From assembly GCA_002794785.1 (NCBI GenBank), contig NBBA01000017.1, forward strand, positions 620,001 to 684,000: a stretch of DNA of 64,000 nt, read 5' to 3'. This document shows positions 53,526-64,000 of this stretch, in pieces (the stretch's first letter is position 1; the number at the start of each line of letters is the position of its first letter). The DNA comes from Coniferiporia sulphurascens. Its lineage: Eukaryota; Basidiomycota; Agaricomycetes; Hymenochaetales; Hymenochaetaceae. Below the pieces are notes generated by a model that worked only from the letters and a program-made list of their open reading frames with translations, was not told where the DNA came from and ran no database searches. The translations under genes were made by a program, and so were the position numbers.

Positions 53526-56500
53526 ATGTCGAACCCTAGTGACTACCGGAATGCTCTACATCATACTCGACAACCCCTCCCACCTCCTTCATCGGCCAGT
53601 GACACTGCCGACCAGGCTGCCAGAGCCACCGCCAACTGGGCGGCTGCTGGTGCCACTGCCACCACCCTTCACGGAACGGCCCCTACCACCCCCACCACAA
53701 ACCCTCTCCCGGCACCGACCTCTTCCCTGGACGTCCTTGCTCCCTCCCCAGCCATTGGCGACTCCCAACTGGTGTCGGCCTACGACTTCACCACTCAGGC
53801 ACGCATAGAATCAAGGCATGCATCCCAAGCCGGCTCCCCAGCCTCCTTGGTAGGATCGATACATGGCTCCAACGAATTTGGTGAGACAGCCCCCAAAATG
53901 GCGGTTGACCCCCATACCCCCCCGCAACAGGTGGGAGGCGCAAGCCTCGGGTGGAAATGCTCCTCTGCTGCCATGTCGCCTCTCACCCCAAGAGGACCCC
54001 CAGCCCAAGAACAGCATGAACCCCATACCGCCGGGTTCATGCACACCCTCTCATGGGCTCTGGATGACTTTGATCAGCACACCAGGGATGCCACCACCAA
54101 AGACATCGACATTAAAGCCACACAGTTCGTAGGCGACCTCCTTTGGAACATCCAACAAACTGTGGCCAACATCGCACAAGAAAGGAACGACCCCCAACAC
54201 ATCATTTACCGCAATGTGGTAATGGCCTACAACTTTGCAAGGGAGGGGGCAGTAATCGTCCTCCCAGAACCCTTTGCCCCAGCTCACCCCCCCCAAAGGG
54301 CCCCAGCCACCACCAGGACCCCCGGGACTGCCCCTGTGACCCCAGAAATGAGGGCACTGACTGATGCAGTCAAGCGCCTAACAACTGACATAGCTTCTAT
54401 CTCATGTCAGATGGCTTCTATCAGCTCTAGGCCCACCCCCTGTCAACAACAGCAACAACAACAGCAACCAGCCCCCCATGCAGCCACCCCAGCTGCCCCC
54501 ACCTCCTATGCACAAGTGGCCACAGCAGCGGCCCCCTCAACAACTGCCAACCCAGCCCCAGTGGCCCTGGCCACTGGAGCAGTCATCAACCCAGTGCAGA
54601 AAAAGAAGAAGCGCCAGCATAAGGTGCCTGTTAAGCTCAATGGTTACGCGGTGATCGACGTCGGAGTTTCCTGATCGTCGGAACTGATGGTACAGCAACG
54701 GGGCTTCCTAGATGTCGTAAGTCGAAGGTGATCGTCGGTGGGGCTTCCTGATCGACGATGTGGATGCGGTAGGCTTCTTATAGCAAGTCGGGTTACGACA
54801 GAGCGACTAATGGTCAAGTAGCGCACAGTAGATGGGTGGTAGCAGATAATGGGCTTGTATGAACAAAGAGCACAAGCTTAGGGCTTGTGCTACTGAAGTT
54901 ACATGCTTATATGCTACTCTATGTGTTTGTTACTGTAGGGTCGTGTATTAGTATGTTTACATGACTATGGAAGGTCATGGAAACCCCAAGGAGTGTCTTG
55001 GTAATACAAGTGAAGGTATCAGTAAGCAAAGCACATCATGATGGTGCGAGAAGGTGTCATCATGGCGTCTTATGGCATATGGTAAATAAGGATGAGTAAG
55101 GCAGAGAAATGGGGGAGTTGCGCTGACTGATGATGACGAAAGGGAAGTGAGTCAGCGCGGTAGGAAAAGTAACGGAAAATTGTAACAGTGCCCCCTCCAC
55201 CTACCATGTACGCCAAGGACCCAACCTTGGTCCTCACCCCAACAGTCGGCATATGGGCCAAAAACCAGAGGTCAGCAATGGCCCTGACCAAAACGTCCTG
55301 TGAGTTCTTCGCTTCCCTCCCCACCACAGACTGTTACAATTTTCCTTTACTTTCCTCTAATGTGCTGACTCAATTCCTCTTCATCATCATCAGTCAGCGC
55401 AATTCCCCCATCTCTCTGCCTTACTCATCCTTATTCGTCTTGCACTATAAGATGCCATGATGATGCCTTATTGCACCATCATGACGAGCTTTGCTTACTG
55501 ATCACCATACTTGTATTACCAAGGCATTCCTTGAGTTTCCATGACCTTCATTAGTCTGGTAAACACACCTAACCAAGTCGCTACAGTAACAAACACCTAG
55601 AGTAGCATATAAGCGTGTAACTTCAGTAGCACAAGCCCTAAGCTTGTGCTCTTTGTTCATACAAGCCCATTATCTGTTACCACCAGTCTACTGTGCGCCG
55701 TAGTATCATCCGTCGCCTTGTTGTAACCCGACTCGCTATAAGAAGCCTACCGCGTCCACATCGACGATCAGGAACCCCCATCGACGATCACCTTCGATTT
55801 ACAACATCTAGGAAGCCCCGTTGCCGTACCACCAGTTCCGATGATCAGGAAGCCCTGACGTCGATCACTGTGTAACTGTTGAGCTTAACACAGACCAAGT
55901 CCCGGTCCTGTCCTCTTCCTACAACATAAAGGGGAATATTGTGACCACATTTGCAGCATGCCCGTCCTCGGCTAACCCGACCATGGAAACGATCATTGAT
56001 CGTCACTCCACGGCCTATGCCTCCCATATGCGCACAGAGTGCATCGCAGCGGGAATCACCATCCCAACCGCCTTCTCCCTAACCCCCTCCAGAGTCCGCC
56101 CCCAGTCCACCCTCCGCATCTCTATGGCGCCCTGCAAGGACTTCTTGTTCGGCCAGAATGGACACACCATCACCGAGAAGGCCCTCATGGCCGAAATCCG
56201 GCACAACCCGGCACTCCACAACCTTGACTTTGTAGTCACCCCACACTTCGCCACCACTGAGGACCACCTGCCAATGCTTGACAGGTGCCCAGTGGTCTTC
56301 TCCTTCATCGACCCCGATGGCTCCATATGCAAGCGCCTCCTCAAGAGGCCTCAGGTCTGGATGTTTGGATCCGCCCTCCGACTCTCGGTCCCACCAGTCC
56401 GCCCCACCCTCACCCAATGTGAGTGGTGCCAGGGCCTTGGCCACAGAACCAAGGGCTGCCGAGCCCAACCTTGTTGCGCTGACTGTGCAGGTGCCCACTT

Positions 56501-57270
56501 GACCCGCAATCACTGCAAATTGTGCACCCACTGCGCCACCAATGCAGTGCCCAAAGGCAACACATGTCCCCACCCCTGCCTCTGCAACAACTGCAAGGGT
56601 GACCATCCAGCCACCCTACCAGCATGCCCCAAGAAGAGGCGATACCGCCAAATCGAAGAGGCCCTCGCTGCTGACCCCACCAATGACCAGATGGAGGAGA
56701 TGTTAAGCTCAACGGTTACACAGTGATCGATGTTGGGGCTTCCTGATTGTCGGAACTGATGGTACGGCAACGGGGCTTCCTAGATGTCGTAAGTTGAGGG
56801 GGATCATCAATGGGGCTTCCTGATCGGCGAGGTGGTTGCGAGAGGCTTCTATAGCGAGTCGGGTTACGACGAAGCGACTAGTGGCCAAGTGGCACACAGT
56901 AGACTGGTGGTAGCAGATAATAGGCTTGTATGAACAAAGAGCACAAGCTTAGGGCTTGTGCTACTGAAGTTACATGCTTATATGCTATTCTATGTGTTTG
57001 CTACTGTAGCGACTTGGTTAGGTATGTTTACCAGACTTATAGAAGGTCATGGAACTCCAAGGAATGCCTTGGTAATACAAGTATGGTGATCAGTAAGCAA
57101 AGCACGTCATGGTGATGTCAGAAGGCATCATCATGGCGTCTTATGGTGCAACGCAAAATAAGGATGAGTAAGGCGGAGAAATGGGGGAGTTGCGCTGACT
57201 GATGATGACGAAGAGGAAGTGAGTCAGCGCATAAGGGAAAGTAAAGGAAAAATTGTAACAGGAGATATGA
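53526..57270 (+). CDS. LINE ORF1 (Gag-like), interrupted only by solo LTRs
   Basis: From Met 53526 (MSNPSDYRNALHHTRQ). Ala/Thr/Pro-rich N-terminus; helical middle (DFDQHTRDATTKDIDIKATQ); a Gln run near 54450; KKKKRQHKV; S6; PPPTMYAKDPTLVLTP; S7; VLSSSYNIKGNIVTTF; LTPSRVRPQSTLRISMAPCK; HFATTEDHLPML; then knuckles CEWCQGLGHRTKGC, CCADCAGAHLTRNHC and CNNCKGDHPATLPAC; S8; and the stop TGA at 57268-57270. Outside the LTRs (S6 54629-55187, S7 55332-55890, S8 56701-57260) I see no stop. It packages the LINE RNA (family knowledge). Confidence 0.87.
54629..55187 (-). mobile_element. Solo LTR, family S (S6)
   Basis: 559 bp, TGTTAAGCTC...ATTGTAACA on the plus strand (minus orientation), flanked by GTGCC (54624-54628, 55188-55192). 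Confidence 0.93.
55332..55890 (+). mobile_element. Solo LTR, family S (S7)
   Basis: 559 bp, TGTTACAATTTTCC...GAGCTTAACA, flanked by CAGAC (55327-55331, 55891-55895). Only 144 bp from S6, in the opposite orientation. Confidence 0.93.
56701..57260 (-). mobile_element. Solo LTR, family S (S8)
   Basis: 560 bp, TGTTAAGCTC...AATTGTAACA on the plus strand, flanked by GGAGA (56696-56700, 57261-57265). Sits a few bases before the ORF1/ORF2 overlap. Confidence 0.93.
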
Positions 57271-59299
57271 TAGAGACGCTCTCTATCCTGCAGTGGAATG
57301 CTGCCCGCTCACTAGCGGCAATACATTCCCTAATTCCCATCCTTACAACTGACCCCACCCCCCCACACCTAATTCTTATTCAGGAACCACCCTGGTACCA
57401 AATAGGCCTGCAACCCTCACTCACAGACCCGACCGGCACCCCAGTCCTCAACATCCCCACCATCCCAGGCTACATACCTGTCCTACCACCAGAGGTCCAA
57501 CCTTGGGTAGTCACATATGTATCCAAGGCCCTCCCCCCTACCTCATGGTCGATCCTTGGAGCCGCATCACATGGCACCAATGTACTGATGGTTGAGGTAC
57601 GATCCCAACTCACCCTCTGGGTGTGCAACTACTACAGTATGCACCCCCCGAACCGTGAGCATGCCTCCCCTCAGTACCCAGGTGAGTCCTTTCTTTTCTC
57701 ACTCCCCTCAGTGCTTGTCACCACTCTACTCATGGTGGGCAACTTCAACCATTGCCACCACACATGGTCCGAATTCCCCATCCCACGATGAGATGACTTG
57801 GGGGTGCAACCCCTCAATGACTTTTTCCATGGGCATGGCCTGGCACCTGCCCATCTTCCCAACTCGGACTCACGGCCCAACAGCAATCATCGTCAGTGCC
57901 CCATTGACATGATCTGGGCCCCACCCGTGGTCAACCCCGACTCTATCTTAGATTCGGCTACCTCCAACCCCTCCACACTGTCCGACCATGCTATCCCGCA
58001 GTGGTCACTGCCATTTCGGCCCCCCCCTCCGGTCCTAAAGACACACTGGCTACTACCAGCCGACAAAGAGGAATGGACCAACATCGCCTTCCCCCTCCTT
58101 GAAACAGCCTTCCGACTCCCAGGGCTCGACACCCACACCCTGGACATCAAAGCTAAGGCGGTCATCGACTCTATGGTCGCCGCTCTGCAGCCGTTCACCC
58201 GCCTCTCCAAGCTGTCGAAAACAGAAGTCCCGTGGTGGTCGCCCCACTGCAAGACCCTCCTGGCCGCTATCTCGACAGCCACCACCCCCCTCCAGCGTTC
58301 ATCAGCACAACGTGCCTTCAAAAGGGGTGTAAGGACAGCCAAACAGCAGTTCTACACCGACCAGGCAGCAGAAGCGGATGCCTCCAACATCTGGAACTGG
58401 GCCAAGTGCGGCCTTGGCAACCAACCTACTCCTATCCCCTCACTCAAATGACGAGATGGCTCCTTTACCCAGATGGATGACAAGAAAGGTGAGCTCTTTC
58501 ATGAGACTTTCTTCATGCCCCCCCCACCCCACATAGCGGCCGACATCCCGCTGCCACCAACACAAACAGCTGCCCCGCCCATACTCCTGTCGGAGCTTAT
58601 GGGGGCACTGGCTGACACATCCAACTTGTCGGCTCCAGGCCTCTTGGGAATAGGCTACTGCCCCCTGAAATGGGTGGTGGACGCCTACCCCGACGAGATA
58701 CTTACACTTTTCAATGACTGTCTGTGCTTGGGGCACCACCCTGAGTGCTGGCGGGCAGCAAAAGTTGTAATGCTCAGGAAGCCAAACAAGAAGGACCCCT
58801 TCTTGCTGCATTCATACCAGCCCATCACCCTTGAGGAGACCCTAGGGAAACTCCTTGAAAAGATCATAGCTAACCAGCTCCAGTTCCTCACCAACATGTG
58901 GGGCTGGCTGCCACCTAACCAATATGGGGGGCATCAAGGCTATTCAGTCTACGACGCCACCCAACACCTCTTACAGATTGCAGAACGTGCCCACTCAGAG
59001 GGCCTTGTCTGTTCGGTCCTAGCGGTCGACATTCAGGGTTTCTTTGACTTGGTGCACCCCCAACTCCTCCACCAACAACTGCTGGATCTCAGTTGCACCC
59101 CAGACATGGCCAACTGGTGTTTATCCTTCATGACAGACCGGCAGGTCACTGTCGCCTTTGACAGCACCACCCTCCCTACCGCCCCCAAACCCGACTTCAG
59201 CACCCCCCAGGGATCGCCAGTTTCCCCCATCCTGTCAATGATTTTTGTGGGGGTGGTCCTCCGGCACTTTCACTGAGCCGGCACCACCGCCCTAGCATA
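57267..59299 (+). pseudogene. LINE ORF2: endonuclease and RT N-terminal part
   Basis: ATG 57267 overlaps the ORF1 stop (ATGA). Endonuclease: LSILQWNAARSL, LILIQEPPWYQIG, HGTNVLMVEV, MVGNFNHCHHTWSEF (GDFN Asp changed to Asn, so probably inactive), PIDMIWAPP and LSDHAI. RT: APGLLGIGYCPLKWV, RKPNKKDPFL, NQYGGHQGYSVYD, VLAVDIQGFFDLVHPQL (first catalytic Asp present), STPQGSPVSPILS. TGAs at 57789-57791, near 58449 (SLK*RDG) and before AGTTALAYV, each fitting a lost CGA. Truncated at 59299. Confidence 0.87.
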
Positions 59300-61128
59300 T
59301 GTTTTTTTTTTTTTTTTTTAAATTATTCCTGCAGTATTACATAATTACAAGCCGGCCCTAACTACATAACAACAGAGATGCCCATCATTGCACATTGCGC
59401 CAAACTGGGCGGGGGCTCTGCTCCCCAAGGGGTGCTGAAGTGTGAAGAGCCCCTATTTAGTAAAATGGACCAAAGAAGGAGGAGTACATATTGCTATGAA
59501 CTAACCAAGCGGGCAAGGGCAGGCAAAGTAAGAAGCTTAGAATGGGGAAAGGGACAGCGAGAGTGCTGGCCGGGATGTATTCCAAGGAATTCTAAAGGCA
59601 GGCTCTAATTGGAAGGAAAGGGAGGAAACATACCTGATAGCTCCAAAAGGGCTGGGTCCGAGTCCTGGGTTCGAGGTCCGAGCATATGACGCATGTAGTC
59701 CTGTAGGAGGTCCAGGTCCATATCCTCATTGGTGGGGTAGCCGTCTATGTCCATCGTGGCAAAGGCTAGCCGGATGGCGCCTGCAGCGTGGTCAGAGAGG
59801 CGGTTTAGGTGCCCTGTCAGCTTTAGCCAATGGTACAGAACCGGGAGGCAGTGTTCGTCAGCCCACTCTGAATGGTGGACAGGGAGGGGGTCCTGAGGTG
59901 GCCACACACGTCGTATCCATGGGTGGAAGGTGCTGCAGCTGCCTAAGATATGGGTGGTCGACTGCGTGGGCCATGGGGGGTGGTTGTGCCACCTGCAGTG
60001 CGAGATCAGGCCGTGCCTGCGCCAGTAGGCTGAGTTGAAACTCAGCCAGTAACCCCCATAGGGACCAGCATGGCAGAGAACCTGCACAACCACAGAAAGC
60101 TCGCTGTGTGGGTGGTCAACTGAGTGCATGAGTAGCTTGCATGGTCAGTGGGAGGGGAGGCCATGTACTGCCAAGTATTTGTCGGTGGTTGAGGCTAGTG
60201 GGCGTGCAAGTGAGAGTGTCCACCGGTCCATGAGTGTGTGGATGGCGACTTCTTTTAGCACGGAGGTGGAGGGTTTGAGGTTGGAAGGAGGGAGCTCGGT
60301 CACCAGTTTCGCTTCCATGTCAGCCCATTCATTGCCCAGGATGTCCGAGTGTCCGGGACACCACACAAAGTGAATGGTGAGCTGAGGGTACAAGTCCAGC
60401 AGAGTCTCCACACCCGCTTTCCAAATGTGGAGGAGGTGGGCACCAGGAGTGGTGGCCCATGTGTGGAAGAGGTGTATTGCAGTCAGCGAATCAGACAGAA
60501 AGAAGATGTCTGATGCGACACACAGTTGTGCCGGGAGGTGGCATGCTACCCAGCTGGGGGCCGTTGCAAGGGAAAACTCCTCGGCATCTGTGGCAGTGGC
60601 GCAGGTGGGGGACTCCAGTTGTCGTGACTGGAGGTGGGTGGGGCCTAGCATTGCGCAGATGGCAGAGCCCGACTTGTCGTCAATGCGAAAGCCGTCTGTG
60701 AATGCCTGGACATGGGGGGTGGAGCCTAGGGCTCGGGCAGTGCTCACAAATTGTTTGCGGGTGTCAGTGCTGACTGGGGTGACTGGGGTGGTGAAGTGGA
60801 CTCGGCCGTTGGTGAAGGCCAGGGGGTCCATCCATGGGGGATGCGTGTATGCAGGGACTTGTTGAACCCAAGGGGCTCAGACCTGCAGAGAAAGGGAGAA
60901 AGGTCTGTTAGCTACGTTTTTAAATAATTTTTGGCCAATAGAGTGAGGGGTGCGCCAAAGGCGCAGGGAATGGGTGGTCTTTATATATTCGAAGTAGAAA
61001 GAAAGAGGGGGAACAGAGCAGAGGAAGTTAGTGGAATGGGGGGAGGCACCTTTAAAGATGCCCAATATCCAGCGACAAGCCGTGTTTTGCATGGCCTGGA
61101 GGCGGTTGACCAGGGTTTTTTGGTGGCG
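59300..61128 (-). mobile_element. LINE family A, antisense, thumb to 3' end
   Basis: The T-run at 59301-59319 is its tail. The 3' UTR lacks the GC hairpin seen in siblings (GGCCCTAACTACATAAC follows directly). ORF2 C-terminus 59605-60129; RNase H 60145-60831, open for 228 codons (AFTDGFRIDDKSGSA, FFLSDSLTAIHLF, WCPGHSDILGNEWADMEAK); thumb QNTACRWILGIFKGAS at ~61092. Enters the RT of the 53468 LINE. Confidence 0.82.
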
Positions 61129-61130
61129 GC

Positions 61131-62282
61131 CAGCCAGTAGCCCCCGTAGGGACCGGCACGGCAGAGGACTTGAGCGACTGCGGATAGCTCGCTTCAGGGG
61201 TGGTCAACTGAGTGCATAAGCAGCTTCCTGGGTCGTTGGGAGGGAAGGCTGTGTACCGCCAAGTATTTGTCAGCCATTGAGGCTAGGGGGTGGGCAAGCG
61301 AGAAGTTCCACCGGTCCATGAGGGTGCGGACAGCAACTTCTTTTAGTGCGGAGGTGGAGGGCTTTAAGTCGGATGGGGGGAGCTCAGTTGCCAGTTTCAC
61401 TTCCGTGTCAGCCCATTCATTACCAGGGATGTCCGAGTGTCTGGGGCACCATACAAAGTGAACAGTGAGCTGGGGGTACGAGTCCAGCAGAGTTTCCACA
61501 CCCGCCTTCCAGATGTGAAGGAGGTGGGCGCCAGGGGCAGTGGCCTGTGCCATGCTAGGCCCCACCTGTCTCTGGTCACACCGACTGGAGCCCCCACCTG
61601 CACAACAGCTACGGACGCCAAGGAGTTCTCCCTTGCAACGGCCCCTGGCTGGGTAGTGTGCCACCTCCTGGCACAACTGCGTGTCGCATCAGATATTTTC
61701 TTTCTATCTGATTTGCTGACTGCACTCCACCTTTTCTGCACATGGGCCACCACCCCTGGCACCCACCTCCTTCACATTTGGAAAGTGGGTGTGGAGACTC
61801 TGCTGGACTTGTATCCCCAGCTCACCATTCACTTCATGTGGTGTCCCAGTCACTCGGACATCCCTGGTAATGAATGGGCTGACATGGAAGCAAAACTAGC
61901 TACCGAGCTCCCTCCATCCGATCTCAAGCCCTCCACCTCTGCGCTAAAAGAAGTCGCCATCCACACCCTCATGGATCAGTGGACTTTCTTGCTCACATGC
62001 CCACTGGCCTCCACCACTGACAAATACCTGGCGGTACACGGCCTCCCTTCACGCCGACCTCAAAAGCTACTCATGCATTCAGTCGACCACCCACACAGCG
62101 AGCTCTCCACTGTCGCTCAGGTCCTCTGTCATGCTGGTCCCTATGGGGGCTACTGGTTGAGCTTTGACTCAGCCTACCAGTGCTGACACGGCCTGATCTC
62201 GCATTGCAGGTGGCACAACCACCCCCCTTGGCCTGCACAGTCGACCGCCCACATCCTAGGTGGCTGCAGCACCTTCCACTCG
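61131..62282. repeat. Inverted duplication of LINE RNase H region
   Basis: Minus arm 61131-61553 (GTHLLHIWKAG... to GGYWL) and plus arm 61737-62160 cover the same RNase H segment in opposite directions, with ~190 bp between. The plus copy runs 61555-62282 (ATDAKEFSLATAPGW, FFLSDLLTALHLF, WCPSHSDIPGNEWAD) with a stop after SAYQC. Could form a large hairpin; origin may be 5' inversion or two head-to-head truncated insertions. Confidence 0.7.
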
Positions 62283-63500
62283 TTTTTTTTTTTTTTTTTA
62301 AATTTATTATTCCTACTGAGCTACGTAATACACCTGTGGCCCCGAAGGGGCCGCCTGTAAACTACCTAACTACTGAGGTGCCCATCATCACTCATTGAGC
62401 AAAACTGGGCAGGGCGTGTGCCTCCTGAGGGAGGCCTGGTGTACTTACATGCCCTATTAAGGATAAGTAGAGAAGAAAGAGGGAGGCATACATATCGTGA
62501 CTACATTAAACCGAACCAAGTTTGAAATGAGGTCAGGAAAAGAGAGTCCCTTAGAAGAGGAAAGGAGTGGCTGCAAGTGCCATAGAAGAAACCGATGTGG
62601 AGTCCAAAGGGCAGTCAAGAGTCAGAGGGAAATGGGGGGAGCATACCTGAGAGCTCCAAAAGGGCCGGGTCCACGTCCTGAGTCCTGGATCCGAGCAACC
62701 TGTGCACATAGCCCCAGAGGGTGTCCAAGTCGAGGTTGTTATCAGTTGGGAGTCCATCCAAGTCCATGGCTGCAAAGGTGAGGTGAATTGCCCCAGCTGT
62801 GCAGTTGGACATCCAGTTGAGGTGGCCTGTGAGACACAGCCAACATCTTAAGACCAGGAGGTGGTTTTTGTCCACCCATTCAGAATGGTGGACAGGGAGG
62901 GGATCGCTTCTAGGCCAGACTCATTGTACCCAAGGCTGGAATGTTTCGCATCCACCGAGGACATGGGAGGTTGACTGCGCTGGCCAGGGTGGGTGGTTGT
63001 GCCACCTGCAATGAGAGATCAGGCCATGTCTGTGTTGGTAGGCCTGAGTCGAAGCTCAGCCAGTAGCCCCCATAGGGACTGGCATGACAGAGGACCTGTG
63101 CCACCACAGTGAGCTCCAAGTGGGGGTGGTTGACTGAGATGGTGATTAGCTTTCTTGGTCATCGGGTGGGGGGCCCAGTCACTGCCAAATACTTGTTGGC
63201 AGTGGAGGCGAGAGGGCGGGCCAGTTGGAGGGACCAGTGCTCGCTGAGGGTGTGAGTCGCCACTTCCTTCAGTGCAGAGATAGAGGGAGCTAGGGTCGAC
63301 GGAGGAAGCTCTGTAGCAAGCTTTGCCTCGGAGTCCACCCATTCATTCCCAGGGATTGCCTCATGCCCCGGGCACCACCGGAAATGAATGGTTAGATTTG
63401 GGAAGGAGTTGAGTAGAGTCTCGACCCCCACCTTCCATAGGGGGAGGAGCTGGGCCCCTGATGCTGAGGGCCAAATGTGAAAGAGGCCTAGGGCTGTCAG
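62283..63500 (-). mobile_element. LINE family B, antisense, RNase H to 3' end
   Basis: T-run at 62283-62301, hairpin TGTGGCCCCGAAGGGGCCGC (62335-62354), ORF2 tail 62615-63119 and RNase H 63159-63495 (LFHIWPSASGAQLL, HFRWCPGHEAIPGNEWVDSEAK, KEVATHTLSEHW). A frameshift lies near 63045 in DSAYQ. Cut by X3 inside SDSLTAL. Confidence 0.82.
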
Positions 63501-64000
63501 TGTTAGATTTGCTCCCTGATTAAGGGTTAGAAACAAGTGATAACAGATTCACACAATGATACTAGTTAGTTTAGGGCAGGCTTGGTACCCTTCACTTGCT
63601 AGAGTGTTAGAGCTGATGATGGTGGTAAGAGACAAGAGATGAATTAAACTGCTTTTTACCACAATTTTACATTGGGCTTTTATACCCTATGTGTTGTAGT
63701 CTATTTACTATGTTCCGGTAGATACTACAACATACTACTCTCGCTTTATAAGTCATAGGAATGTTCTGGTACAATCCTGTACATGCTATTTACTATTCTT
63801 AGCTTCCTATGAGTCAGTTACATATTCTGGTACGTTCTACAGCCTACCATGCTATCTTTATCTTATGCTAGAACCTTCCTTGAGTTTCCATCAAGTCATA
63901 CAGTGTAATACCTAAGTTAACCTTTCTTGGATACTACTATACCTATGATGCTTCTCCTTACTTCCTAATTGGTTCTGCTGTGCAATGTGCTATACTTGGC
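63501..64000 (-). mobile_element. Element X3, partial (window edge)
   Basis: Starts TGTTAGATTTGCTCCCTG and is collinear with X1 (4509 on) as far as the window goes. The inverted TATA region (GGGCTTTTATACCC) is at ~63675. Left flank GTCAG (63496-63500). Its ORF lies beyond the edge. Confidence 0.8.

Larger units (their letters stand above)
53468..59299 (+). mobile_element. LINE family A, complete 5' end, ORF1 and ORF2 to RT, split by three solo LTRs
   Basis: Starts CATCCTTCTTGACC. ORF1 53526 to 57270 (~2.0 kb without LTRs) and ORF2 57267-59299. S6, S7 and S8 each show a perfect 5-bp duplication, so the uninterrupted element can be read across them. It is cut at 59299, within LAYV of the YVDD motif, by an antisense LINE tail. 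The most complete LINE 5' half here. Confidence 0.88.

Noticed and set aside
6629..57260. Repeated ~560-bp units read as a CRISPR-like or tandem array
   Set aside because: They are dispersed, in both orientations, each with its own 5-bp duplication: solo LTRs.
1..64000. tRNA, rRNA, bacterial operon or ribosome-binding signals
   Set aside because: No cloverleaf or rRNA core recognised by eye, and introns, LINEs and LTR elements show a eukaryotic genome.

Overview
The window looks like a repeat-packed island of a filamentous basidiomycete, probably an Agaricomycete. The inferred introns are short (48-76 bp, GT-AG). Tad1-like LINEs and a chromodomain Ty3/Gypsy element abound, and there is a KDZ-type DNA transposon. 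I see no convincing single-copy host gene, no rRNA or tRNA gene and nothing prokaryotic. Nearly every gene belongs to a mobile element, and most are broken, usually by CGA-to-TGA changes.

Layout. 1-2240: minus-strand LINE fused to an unusual 5' module. 2240-5975: PIF/Harbinger remnant (MYB/SANT-like gene plus transposase tail) split by a 1.4-kb LTR-like element, 'X', that carries an ORF. 5976-16617: LINE-in-LINE nest, peppered with ~560-bp solo LTRs (family 'S'). 16618-23717: minus-strand Gypsy chromodomain element (gag, PR, RT, RNase H, IN, chromodomain, extra zinc-knuckle ORF, 3' LTR), its RT split by a second X copy. 23718-41161: a 17.4-kb element bounded by long inverted arms, carrying a KDZ transposase gene, a divergent Spt5-like (NGN-KOW) gene, and a 10-exon, apparently intact 851-residue gene of unknown function. 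Each arm also holds a small spliced gene. 41162-64000: a second LINE nest with eight further dated insertions and a third X copy at the right edge.

Two LINE families share an ORF1 (CCHC knuckles) / ORF2 (endonuclease-RT-RNase H-Cys/His tail) plan. Family A has the 3' hairpin GGGCCCCCCC/GGGGGGGC. Family B has GGCCCC/GGGGCC. Where insertions have clean edges they show target-site duplications: 5 bp for LTR-type units, 14-15 bp for LINEs. These let the order of events be read.

The most interesting content is the 17.4-kb KDZ element with its cargo, the chimeric LINEs with a shared 5' module joined at different LINE positions, the X LTRs with an ORF upstream of their TATA box, and the extra zinc-knuckle ORF of the Gypsy element. 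All functional statements come from reading motifs by eye; no database search was possible.
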